Assembly (NCBI RefSeq): GCF_000226115.1
Contig: NC_016458.1
Span: forward strand, 2,046,001 to 2,110,000
Source of the DNA: Thermothielavioides terrestris NRRL 8126
Lineage: Eukaryota > Ascomycota > Sordariomycetes > Sordariales > Chaetomiaceae
Direction of reading: 5' to 3'
DNA: 64,000 nt
Under the pieces are notes generated by a model. It saw nothing but the letters and a program-made list of their open reading frames with translations. It ran no database searches and had not been told where the DNA came from. This document shows, one piece after another, positions 43,311 through 52,353 of this stretch (the stretch's first letter is position 1; each line of letters opens with the position of its first letter). The position numbers and the translations under genes were made by a program.

Positions 43311-44221
43311 CGGGGAAGATGACGGCGGCCCCGGCGACTCTGACCGGGAAGCGCTCCGCCGAGGCCGTCGGATGTGGTACCTGACTGGTACCGGGAGGGT
43401 GCTGTGGGAGAGGATAATCGTCTACTAACCAAGTAACTCTACTACACCGCAGGGAAATTCTTCCCCGTCTTGTCTCACTCTTTCCATTCTACGGCTGGTC
43501 ACCGTTGCATTGGTTGAGTCGAGCAAAACAAGGCGGGACTGATGACTAGCGTGATGTGTTGTTCCAAGTACGCATTACCAAGCATGGGGAGCGCTACAAC
43601 ATTTGCTGGGGAGCCTGAGGACAGGACCCCTTGGATCTGCGGATAATCTAGATGCGCGGAATAGGGAGGGCGAGCTGAAGCTCAGAGGCGCAGCGAGGTA
43701 TCATTGACGGGCATCTGGTCACTGCCCCATCTGCCTCCAGTCGGCCTGTAATATGCACTTTCCGTCTGCAAGGCTTTGGCGGAGCATGTTGGACCCCGCA
43801 CGTTAAGGCGGCGGGGGTAGATAGAGAGAGCGGCTGTACGGATCACATGTACATGGGTGCATATAATGTGACGGGCTCATTGTCCAAATGCAGCGGGCTG
43901 GTTTATTTACCAACCTCTGCGAACTAGGCGTGCGAAATCTCCGTTGATCTATGTCAGAGGTCGAACGGGGTATCAAGTACGCTTGTGGGACCAGGCTGCA
44001 ACTCATCCATCCTCCGACCAATCAAGACACTGCGTAGGTGGACGGGGGGCCACCGCGGCTGCGGTACCCGATGTCCTGTAAATCTCCCAGGTCTCTCAAC
44101 GCAACGCATACTAAGACACGAACCTCCGAAAAACAACGCGCAGCGTGGCCCGACACCAAGTATAGCAGACATTACATGTCCTCCACCAAAGATTCTCGGA
44201 CCATCGCGGCGGCGGCCGCCC
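43311..44221. other. Intergenic between convergent PEX5 and REX1-like genes
   Basis: No supported gene; it presumably contains both 3'UTRs. Confidence 0.5.
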
Positions 44222-46396
44222 CTATTTCACCCCGATGAAGCCGATCCCGCGCCTTGCGGCCCGCACCGCCCGGCGCAGCGCCTGCTCCTCCTTGTCGGTC
44301 CACTGGACACTGAGCTGGTCCCACTTGGACCCCGGGGTGTTGTATTCTCTGCGGAACTGCGCCTGCATCGCCTGCAGCCGGCCCACCTCGCGCGGGTCGC
44401 CCGTGCCGCTGAAGACAATGAAGGCCGTGCAGGGCGGGAGCGCGTCGTGGATGCGCTTGAGTCGCTGGCTGAGGCTGGTCAGGCATCTTTCGAGGGGCGA
44501 ATCGCCGGGATCGCCGCTGCCGGCATCCTCGGTCTGGCTGGACGGAGGGGGCCCGCCCGGTCCGTCGCCGACCACTTTATTGCGGTTCCACCACCCTTGT
44601 AAGGCTTCTAGCTCGCGCAGACGCGCCCAGACGAAGTCGACACCGCCGCCGGGGACCTCGAGCCCGTCCGGGTCGCCTTTGACGGCGCGGATAATGCCGG
44701 CCTCCACCTCGGCGTCGGACTCGCACGAGATGGTCACGGTTGCAGCGTTGCAAGCGCTTCTTGTCGCGTCGCCCCAGTCGACGGCTGCGCTGCTCTTTCC
44801 CACAGGCAGGCCGCCCGTTGCTCCAGGTCCGGCCGTGGCGCGGTAGGCGGTACCGGCACGAGCCAATCTTTTAAATAGGTTCTCGCCTTGCACGTCGCCA
44901 GCAGCCCAGGCCTTGCCCTTCTCGCACTTCTTCTTGACAAGATCGAGACAGGTCTTGGCATCCTCGATGCTGTCATGTCCATGGATGGTGCCATCGCCTT
45001 TTTGGATCTCCCTGTTGAGGTATTTCTGTGCTAGAGACTTCAGGGATAACTTGAGTGGCGGACCGCGCGGATGGGGGAAAAGGATGGAGGTGTCAACGAT
45101 GAAAGGATGGGCAAGTCGGATCGCCTTCAGGTCCGAGTCGAGCGAGTGCCCCACAAGGATGGTGCGCGGATGCAACAGGTCCAGCAGTCGAGACTGTATG
45201 TCGCTCAGGGTCGTCGTGACAGGGTCGAGCATTTCTTTTGTAATCCCCGAGAACCGCGTGACATAGTCTATGATCGGCTTATCAGGTTTGACAAGCTCGT
45301 CCAGGACGACCTCGCCGTCCCAGGACACCAGGCTTATCCTGGTGAGAGAAAACTCTTTCTCTCCGGTCATACACATCTCGCAATCGAGAGCCAAGACTTG
45401 GCGGCCTGCCGTGATGCTGCCCTGCTCGATCTCGGCTTCGGGGACATCACCTTCCTCGAGTCTGGTCACCCTGGTATGGACAAAACCGTCCGGGTCCCTG
45501 AACGCATCCCGTTTCGCTCCGTCTGGGAGCATTGCGGGATGTATTGGGAAGCCATGCTCCATTAGCTCATCCGTCGTGGCCAAGAATTCTGTAATCCTTG
45601 TCCTCTCGTCTTTCCAGCCGCGGGGTTCGTTTAAAGGCTGGACGCCGCCTTTCTTCTCTTTAGAAAGAGGAACCGTGAGCATCGACTGCAGTGGAGAGTA
45701 CAGCTTGGCATACTTGTCGTCGCCCGGTGCTCTCACAGGCCAGAGATGCGGGAACATTTCGGCAAATGGCTTCAGGGCGGGTGGTAGAGCCTCCTCCTTA
45801 AGCACGCGGGGATAATAGTCATCGGGGGCCGTAGCAATCCGGTCGGTCGCTTGATCCGGCGGAAGCTTGTTGTAGGTGGAAAAATCCACATTCTCCTTGA
45901 ACATGGCCTCCTCGAGGCCGGGAACCACGATCGCAACGATCTTCCTGAACTCGGGGCGGTGCTTGACGGCAACCCATTGCGGGGCGGGGCCGTCGGCGAA
46001 GATGTACACGATGAGGTCGCGCAGGGACGAAACACTGATCATAGCCTGCAACCTTGCCTGCGGCGAGAAGTAGATGGCCGGGTACCGGTTTGAGTTGGGG
46101 CCAGGGACTTTTTTGTGCTTCTTCACCGGCCTGCCGCGCTCGATAGTTTGCCATCCGTCGTCGTCATCGGCATCATGGGGGCTTGGTCGTTTTAGACTAC
46201 CCGCCGAGGACTCCTTCGAGGCAAGCGTCTGGGGCGTGCCTGCCAGATCCGCGGCCGTATCCACCGGGGAAGCTCCAGCGGCAACCGCCGTGACGGCGCC
46301 ATGGACGGCATCATCGCTCTCGCCGCCGTTCATCGCCAGGGTGGTCGTAGTGGCAAAAATGCCACGATTTGATTTGTTTTTCCTGTTCTTCCCCAT
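44222..46396 (-). CDS. REX1: RNA exonuclease, REX1/Rnh70 family, 724 aa
   Basis: Single-exon DEDDh 3'-5' exonuclease of the RNase T/Rex group, which trims 5S rRNA, 5.8S rRNA and tRNA precursors in the nucleus. The exonuclease domain spans about residues 335-510: Exo I ALDCEMC with the catalytic Asp and Glu, Exo II GHSLDSDLKAI, Exo III HDSIEDAKTCLDLV with the DEDDh His and Asp. The N-terminus is basic (GKNRKNKSNRG), with a second basic cluster KKHKK near residue 95, consistent with nuclear or nucleolar import. The C-terminal about 200 residues are less conserved and end in GIGFIGVK. Length exceeds yeast Rex1 (about 550 aa) because of long linkers. A REXO1-like paralog is the main alternative. 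Confidence 0.85.
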   Translation of the reverse strand: MGKNRKNKSNRGIFATTTTLAMNGGESDDAVHGAVTAVAAGASPVDTAADLAGTPQTLASKESSAGSLKRPSPHDADDDDGWQTIERGRPVKKHKKVPGPNSNRYPAIYFSPQARLQAMISVSSLRDLIVYIFADGPAPQWVAVKHRPEFRKIVAIVVPGLEEAMFKENVDFSTYNKLPPDQATDRIATAPDDYYPRVLKEEALPPALKPFAEMFPHLWPVRAPGDDKYAKLYSPLQSMLTVPLSKEKKGGVQPLNEPRGWKDERTRITEFLATTDELMEHGFPIHPAMLPDGAKRDAFRDPDGFVHTRVTRLEEGDVPEAEIEQGSITAGRQVLALDCEMCMTGEKEFSLTRISLVSWDGEVVLDELVKPDKPIIDYVTRFSGITKEMLDPVTTTLSDIQSRLLDLLHPRTILVGHSLDSDLKAIRLAHPFIVDTSILFPHPRGPPLKLSLKSLAQKYLNREIQKGDGTIHGHDSIEDAKTCLDLVKKKCEKGKAWAAGDVQGENLFKRLARAGTAYRATAGPGATGGLPVGKSSAAVDWGDATRSACNAATVTISCESDAEVEAGIIRAVKGDPDGLEVPGGGVDFVWARLRELEALQGWWNRNKVVGDGPGGPPPSSQTEDAGSGDPGDSPLERCLTSLSQRLKRIHDALPPCTAFIVFSGTGDPREVGRLQAMQAQFRREYNTPGSKWDQLSVQWTDKEEQALRRAVRAARRGIGFIGVK

Positions 46397-46829
46397 GGTG
46401 ACAGCCCGCGCTCGTTAGGCGGGTGCTGGAGCTTCAAGAAAAAACAGGGTCGGTTCAAGTAAACGAAAGAAGGCCGGTTAGACGGTGTGTGTGAAGGATG
46501 TTTGAGATGAAAAGCGGAAAGTGGAAGCTGAGGAGCCGCAGATTTACACACAGATGCCATTGACTAGTGGGGCGGAGGGGCGCTAACCCTTTTTGGGCCA
46601 GAACCAAGAACCCGTTCGCTCTTTCTGTTTTGCTCCCTGAAGCGCAGTGGACGAAGGCAACCGAGTCAACAGCTGGAGGCTCTCAGTCCAGGCCGAATGC
46701 AGGCAAAAATGCCTGACACGAGGGTCAGATTGGGCGCACGTTTTTTTCGTGACCCGGGTTAATCCGGCAGACCCTCCCAGCAATTCTCGCAACAATCCAC
46801 CCATCAAGATATCGCCCAGTGAACTGGCG
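46397..46829. promoter_or_regulatory. Divergent promoter of REX1-like and Mis18-like genes
   Basis: A 433-nt spacer between two start codons on opposite strands. No clear TATA box or MluI cell-cycle box was seen. The plus-strand frame continues open upstream of 46830 but without an ATG, so the Met at 46830 is taken as start. Confidence 0.5.
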
Positions 46830-48401
46830 ATGGAGACGGCCTTCTGTGAGTGCAGAAAGTGCGATGCCCCCATCGGCCGCTTCGCCAATCTGTGGACGCA
46901 GATCGGCAAGAGCTATTTCAGTCCGGTTGTAGAGCCAGAAGACGACCTGGCTGTCCAGTGTCAGGGAAGCGTCCGCGTCGGCGAGCCGGATACCCTGGTA
47001 GAAGAATGGTAATATCGCTCGGTGTCTCATGTGTTGCCATCATATTTACGATGTTATCGTTTACGATGTTATCGTTCTGACACACCTTGATGTAGTCACC
47101 TTCAAGACATCGTCTGCGCCAACTGCGGCGCCTTGCTAGGCCTCAAATGTGTTCAAACGCCGGTGAACCACGTGCTGGACCAGTACGTCCTCTGACCTCC
47201 GTGGCGTTAACAGGCCTGACACCAGCTACCCAGGAACCAACTCCTGCTGAGGCTCGCTTCAATTGATCTGCTAGATAGTACTGGCCAGGAAATCGAGTTT
47301 GCCATCAAGCGGGTCCTGAGCGTTGCCGAGCCTTCGAGAGTCACCCGTACACATCGTCCCGACCCATCGCAAGGAGCAGGCTTCTCGTCGGCGTTCCCTG
47401 AGCCTGCCGAGCTAGAGAAGCTGAGAGCCGATCTTCACAGCCAACGGGAAGACATCAGACGAATAGACAACAATGGATTCAGGATCGTCTCGGCCTTGGA
47501 CAAACGGGCGAGCCGCATCGAGGTCGAAATCACCAAGCTGAAGGGCAAGGCGGATAGCTCGCACGGTGCTATCGGGAACCTCCAGCAAGATATTGGTTCC
47601 ATGAAAGCCGATATTGCTGCAGTGCGAGCGTCCGTTCAAGACCCCACTGCGCTTGCCAGTCTAGAGGCCCGGCTCGCCTCCGTCACCTGCACGCTCGGAG
47701 AAGTAGCGCAACACTTCACGAGCCTGAAGGAGGAGATAGATGAGCTCAAATCGGAGCTCAGCGGGCAAAGACGAGCAATGGAGGGTTTGGAGTCGGAGAC
47801 CAGAGCCAAGGTCACGGCAGCACGGCACGCGGAGGACATGGCGAGTCTTCGGGCGGAGATTATGCACCTGAGACGGCAGGTGGAAGAGTCTGGTTCGAAA
47901 GAGACGGGACAGGTGGAGGCAGCATTTCCCTCTCGGGAGCTCGAGGTGCTCACGAGCAATATCGCCAAAATCGGCAGCCGGGCAAGCCAGGTCGAGACCT
48001 TGCAGATGGAGTTGGAGATTCTGAAGGGAAGGGTCGAAAGAGTAGAAGCCAGCAGACAACCGGCTGCGGATCGCCGCCAAAGCCGGATTGCCGATCCAGG
48101 CGGCTTGTCGGCGTCCTCCGATCTCTTGGTTGGCACGCGAAAACGAACCGCCTCGCCAGTCCTCGAACCTGTGACAAAGCGGCCTTCGTCCTCTGTCGGT
48201 TGCTCGGATTTCTTAGACCGAAAGTATGCCACGCCGCCTGTTTGGCCGGTTGATACAGAGACAGGCGCCCCTCAAGAACACACGCCGGATAACGAAGGCC
48301 TTCCACGAATGGCTAACCCGGCCAAGGAGCGCGTGAAGTCGCTGCGGAGCCGTACCATCAGCACGGCAAATGGAAGTTCAACCCGTCCTAGAAAACGGTG
48401 A
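46830..48401 (+). CDS. Mis18/Yippee-like domain protein with coiled coil, 477 aa
   Basis: Exons 46830-47008, 47096-47182 and 47234-48401; introns of 87 nt (GTAATA..TAG) and 51 nt (GTACGT..CAG) join in phase. The N-terminal 110 residues carry two CxxC knuckles, C8-x2-C11 and C67-x2-C70 (VCANCGALLGLKC), spaced as in the Yippee-Mis18 zinc fold. A predominantly helical region follows, with strong heptad character at about residues 150-330 (for example KLRADLHSQREDIRRID, LKEEIDELKSELSGQRRAME). The tail is basic, Ser/Thr/Pro-rich (GTRKRTASPVLEPVTKRPSS, ending RPRKR). Mis18 proteins license centromeres for CENP-A loading and use a similar zinc-fold-plus-helix layout. Kinetochore function is an inference. 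The tail could bind DNA or be phosphoregulated. Confidence 0.65.
47045..47074 (+). repeat. 15-bp tandem duplication in intron 1
   Basis: Two exact copies of TTTACGATGTTATCG (47045-47059 and 47060-47074) lie between donor and acceptor of the first Mis18-like intron. Confidence 0.9.
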
Positions 48402-48426
48402 TGCATGTATGTGCATCCTCCCTTAT

Positions 48427-50298
48427 TTATTTCCTAATCAGGCCCTTTCCCCTCAACGTCGCCTCCAAGATCTCGATCGCAAAGGACGCGAGCGAGTTGA
48501 CAGGGCTTAGCACCTGACGTTCAAAGAAGGCAGCTCCATCCGGGTCCTCGGGATCCGTCGCCCACGCTCGAACCAAGGCCGACTCCTGATCCCGTCCCTC
48601 CAGGCTCTCGACGTCTTCAAGCATCGACTTTGCTTGCTTCAGCACGTCCCAATCCTCTGCCGCGCCGATGGAGCCATGGTGGACAGCAAGACGCAGCAGA
48701 GCTTCGCACATGCTGACCTGATCAGCCATGGCCAGGGTTCCTACGACACCCTCATGCGAGCACCTCGTCGCGAGGGCGCCGCTCGCCGTGAGCTCCCCCG
48801 TCACTGCTAACAATTTGACGACGGCCACGATGCTCTTGATCCTCGCAGGCATGAACGGTGCTACCAGCTTGAAAGGATCGCACTGAGTGCAGAGGAAACA
48901 GAGCAGGGGGAGCGCATAGACGACCATCTTGTAGCTCGTCTGCCAGCAGGTTGCCAGTTCGAGAATGGTTGTTGGTAAAGGCTCCACCGCCCACAGTTTG
49001 GCTTCGATGAGTGGCCTGCACAGCTCCCACCGGGCGCGGGCGAGGTTCGTGTGTTCCTCCTCGTCATCCCCTTTCGGCTTGTCGAGTTTTTGCCATCTGT
49101 TGTAGATAGCCTCGATCTCGCCTTTGGACACCCTCGACCGGTCAACTGGCGGGCTTCGCAGCTTCGACAGATCCGGCTGGAGACTAAATGAGTTCAGGGG
49201 TATGTCGGGCGAAGTTTGGCAAACCTCGTAGACATCGAGATCATCCCTGCAGCGGGGACAGTCGCAGCGGAAATGGTACAGTCGAAGTGCTTCTTGTCGA
49301 GCCGACTTGGGCAGAGCGTTGTCTTCAAGCAAAGTTAGCAACCCGCTACTCGTCCTGATGTTGAATGTCAACATACCAATGTACGAAATGGTGATTTCCT
49401 CCCCCTCTTGAATCGGGCGCTCAGCCCTCAACACAGCTGTTCTCCTGTCGAACCCGATGAACGCGTTCGGCACACAAGAATGATTGACCATGGCCAGCCC
49501 GACATCCAAGAAGATGCCCGAAAGGCCCGTGTCCGCGTCCAACCGGTTGAACGCATTCGTTTGTATCTGCATCTCATCAGCACCTCTCCGCCTCCTCCAG
49601 CCTGGACAGCCTCTCAACCTAACAGAGAAACCCACCTTACACAGCACCTCCCTCGCCTTCTCAAGCGTCTCCTCCGACTCCAACAGGCCAGCATACACCG
49701 CCGCGGCCGCAGCCTGCAGCTCAAAGTCCCGCCACAGCGCCTCATCCGCCCTGAACCCCTCCACGTTCCCCTCCAGCGCCCATGCGCCTCCGCCGCCGCC
49801 GAACGCCTCCGTCGCCGCCGCGTCCCCGCCCTTGAGCAGCATCAGCACCTGCGCGACCGCCCGCACCGGCGTCGGCAGCCACTCCTTGCCCGCGCTCTCG
49901 CGCACGCGCGAAAACATCTTGCACTCGGCCCTGTGCACGGCCCGCCAGTGGGCGCGCTGGCACGCCGCGCCGCAGTAGACCGCCGCTTTGCAGGCCGTGC
50001 AGGCGCGCAGGGGGGTGCCGTTGCTGCTGCTGCTACCGTCGCCGCTGCTGCTGTTGTTTTTGTTGTTGTCGGTGGTGGAAGAGGAAGATGAGGAGGCACC
50101 CACGCGGAGGCAGTAGTTGCAGGTTGTGCGCATGGTGGCGCCGTCCGGGAGGGCGAGGAGTGGGTTGGAGAAGGTCGCTATGGGGGTGCCAGGGGCGAAG
50201 GCGCGGGTGGCGATAAGGGAGCGGCGTTTGCTGCCGGGGCTGGGCGACGTAGTGTGGTCATGGTGGACGCGGACACCGGGGGGTAGTTGAGGGGGCAT
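48427..50298 (-). CDS. SET and MYND domain protein, 582 aa after splicing
   Basis: SMYD-type protein, putative lysine methyltransferase. The minus strand is open for 623 codons, but two introns with good signals are stop-free multiples of three. These are 49635-49567 (69 nt, GTGGGT..GCAG) and 49376-49323 (54 nt, GTATGT, GCTAAC branch site, GAAG). Removing them restores family sequence: CK-IQTNAFNRLD and SYI-DNALPKSARQEALRLYHF. Exons are 50298-49636, 49566-49377 and 49322-48427, giving 582 aa. The split SET domain has NHSCVPNA and EGEEITISYI; post-SET cysteines are CDCPRC. The MYND finger starts CNYC, then has an unusual 30-residue Ser/Asn insertion before CTACKAAVYCGAACQRAHW. Substrate is unknown; histone or cytosolic targets are both possible. 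Confidence 0.85.
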   Translation of the reverse strand: MPPQLPPGVRVHHDHTTSPSPGSKRRSLIATRAFAPGTPIATFSNPLLALPDGATMRTTCNYCLRVGASSSSSSTTDNNKNNSSSGDGSSSSNGTPLRACTACKAAVYCGAACQRAHWRAVHRAECKMFSRVRESAGKEWLPTPVRAVAQVLMLLKGGDAAATEAFGGGGGAWALEGNVEGFRADEALWRDFELQAAAAAVYAGLLESEETLEKAREVLCKVGFSVRLRGCPGWRRRRGADEMQIQTNAFNRLDADTGLSGIFLDVGLAMVNHSCVPNAFIGFDRRTAVLRAERPIQEGEEITISYIGMLTFNIRTSSGLLTLLEDNALPKSARQEALRLYHFRCDCPRCRDDLDVYEVCQTSPDIPLNSFSLQPDLSKLRSPPVDRSRVSKGEIEAIYNRWQKLDKPKGDDEEEHTNLARARWELCRPLIEAKLWAVEPLPTTILELATCWQTSYKMVVYALPLLCFLCTQCDPFKLVAPFMPARIKSIVAVVKLLAVTGELTASGALATRCSHEGVVGTLAMADQVSMCEALLRLAVHHGSIGAAEDWDVLKQAKSMLEDVESLEGRDQESALVRAWATDPEDPDGAAFFERQVLSPVNSLASFAIEILEATLRGKGLIRK

Positions 50299-51059
50299 AG
50301 CTGCAGTGAGTGAGAAGGGGTTGTGAAAGGCAGAGGGTGCCTGATCAAATTACTTGGCTGTGTGGAATTGGGGATTGGGAGTGGGATGGCGGCCACAAAA
50401 TATATGTAAGAGTCAAGCGTCCTAGGACTGCAAGCCCAGTTCGTTGGTAAGTGGTAGGCAACAGCAAGCTGGGTGAGAGCTGTGCTGTGAAGCAACGGAG
50501 TTTGTTTGAGGCCAAACCGCTGTAGGCAACAACTCAAGGGTTTATTCAACTAACGAGGCATCTCTGTGAGCGAAGGAAGGTCCCTCCCTGACTTAAATCC
50601 GCAGCCTGCGTGAACCGTGAAGTCCCTCATACTTCTAGCGAATATTTTTAGGCGCAATATCTTTAGGATACTGAGTAACATAAACGTACTTTATGAATAC
50701 TGGATTTGCTCGTGGTTTCAACAGCAAACAGTCGCTGCCATCGAGTCTGCCAAAAGTTGATTGACGGCTGAGGGGAGCTAAGAGCAAACGGTGTCCCCCG
50801 GTTTCTGCACAACCCCACCAAGTGTGACGTCCCAATTTGCGCTGCAACCCCGCGGAGCTTCAGAAAGAGCCCCCACATCCGCACAGCGCAACCGTCCTTA
50901 GCGGGGCAGCGGCACTACGCCTCGTTTCTCTCAAAGCATTGGTTGGGGCTTAATCCGTGCCTGGCTTGGCGAGTGCATCGAGTCCTACGGCCCAACCGCA
51001 GGACTGTAATACTCTCAGTCCTATCCTTCAGAAGTCAGCCGGTGCTGCTCAAAATCGAA
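50299..51059. promoter_or_regulatory. Divergent promoter of SET-MYND and prefoldin genes
   Basis: A 761-nt divergent spacer with no supported ORF. It contains the leaders of both genes. No distinct regulatory site was recognised. Confidence 0.5.
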
Positions 51060-51943
51060 ATGGCCAGCCGCGGGAGTCAACAACAGCAACAAGGAGAGGC
51101 AGGTCAGTCGGTCGGTCCCGAGCCATCACTCAACTCTAAGCCACTGAAAGATGGCCATCCCCCGCTCGAGCGATACACGCGAGCCATGACACGACACGAG
51201 GCACTGACAGCGTCGCAGTCGATCTCGCCTCCCTCAGCGCCCAGCAACTCAGCGCAGTCAAGAAGCAGCTCGACGGGGAGGTAGAGCACCTGTCGGCCTC
51301 ATACGCCCAGCTCGCCGCTGCCCAGGCCAAGTTCAAGGAGTGCCTGCGGATAGTCAAGTCGGGCTCCTCGGCCCTTGACAGTGCGTTCGCTCTCACCCTC
51401 CTCCCGGACAGTCAGACAGAGCCCGAAAAGGGCCGACCGACAGGCCGACCGACTGACAGCCACCCGCAGAAGACAAGCCCATCCTGGTCCCGCTCACCAA
51501 CTCCCTCTATGTCAAGGGCCAGCTTTCCGACCCGGACAGGGTGCTCGTCGACGTCGGGACGGGCTACTACGTAGAAAAGGTGACCACATTCCTCTCCCCC
51601 CCGTATACGCTCAACTGACCCATCTTCCCATCCCCACGCAGGACACCAAATCCGCAGCAGAGTTCTATGATGCCAAGATCAAGGAACTGGCCGGCAACAT
51701 CCAGGGGCTCGAGGGCATCGTGCAGGCAAAGACCAACAACCTGCGCGTGGTGGAAGAAGGTCAGTTTTTATTCCTTCATTTCCCTCCCCTCCTTCCCCTC
51801 TTCCTCTTGGCTTTTGGCCTCTCTCCTTCCCAGTCCAATGACACACAAATACTTCCAAGATGCTGATGACAACCCATTCAATAGTTTTACGCCAAAAAGT
51901 GTTGGCCCAAGGGTTGGGCGCGGGAGGACAGCCTGCATCATGA
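51060..51943 (+). CDS. GIM5: Prefoldin alpha-type subunit 5 (Gim5), 163 aa
   Basis: Subunit of the hexameric cytosolic prefoldin co-chaperone that hands actin and tubulin to the CCT chaperonin. Exons 51060-51102, 51219-51380, 51470-51579, 51642-51759 and 51885-51943 join in phase to 163 aa. N-terminal coiled-coil helix: [20 protein letters not shown]. The beta-hairpin core is [16 protein letters not shown], then [20 protein letters not shown], a signature of the PFDN5 group. C-terminal helix: [20 protein letters not shown]. The ending [10 protein letters not shown] is short. All four introns are GT-AG, including GTCAGT donors. A long T homopolymer lies 127 nt beyond the stop. Confidence 0.9.
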
Positions 51944-52066
51944 CATAACAAAGCCAGCATGGCACAACGATCATATAGCACAATCTATGCTGCATAAACC
52001 ATCCATCCTTGCCCAAACCGTCAAAGCTCATGCGCATGCTCACTGTCACGGCTGTTGTGGGCCCAG

Positions 52067-52121
<55 letters not shown>

Positions 52122-52353
52122 TAAGGGTTTTCTTGTTCTCGACCTGCCAAATAGCGATCCTTCACCAAGCACATTGCCCATACATCTCATTGAAAACCTG
52201 TGAGCATTCCCAAGTGCCGTACCATACAACGCAACGATGGATGAAATAGCAAAGTCATCGCAAAGAACCCAGAACGCGAACACAACACGCAGAGGAAGAA
52301 AAGTGTCCGTGAGAACCAACCCGCCCGCCCATCTTCATCACAAGCGCTCAGCT
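51944..52353. other. Convergent 3' intergenic with 51-nt poly(T)
   Basis: Facing 3' flanks of the prefoldin gene and the minus-strand gene ending at 52354. The T homopolymer creates spurious poly-Phe and poly-Lys ORFs. Confidence 0.6.
52070..52120 (+). repeat. 51-nt poly(T) homopolymer
   Basis: An uninterrupted T run preceded by CAGGAG and followed by GTAAGGG. On the minus strand it is a 51-nt A run located 234 nt after the stop codon of the 52354-54904 gene, like a genome-encoded poly(A) tract in a 3'UTR. Confidence 0.9.

Noticed and set aside
46647..46829. N-terminal extension of the Mis18-like frame
   Set aside because: The frame is open but starts only from GTG; no ATG before 46830 and the residues look non-conserved.
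51768..52319. 183-codon minus-strand ORF with a long poly-Lys run
   Set aside because: Created by the T homopolymer and prefoldin antisense sequence.
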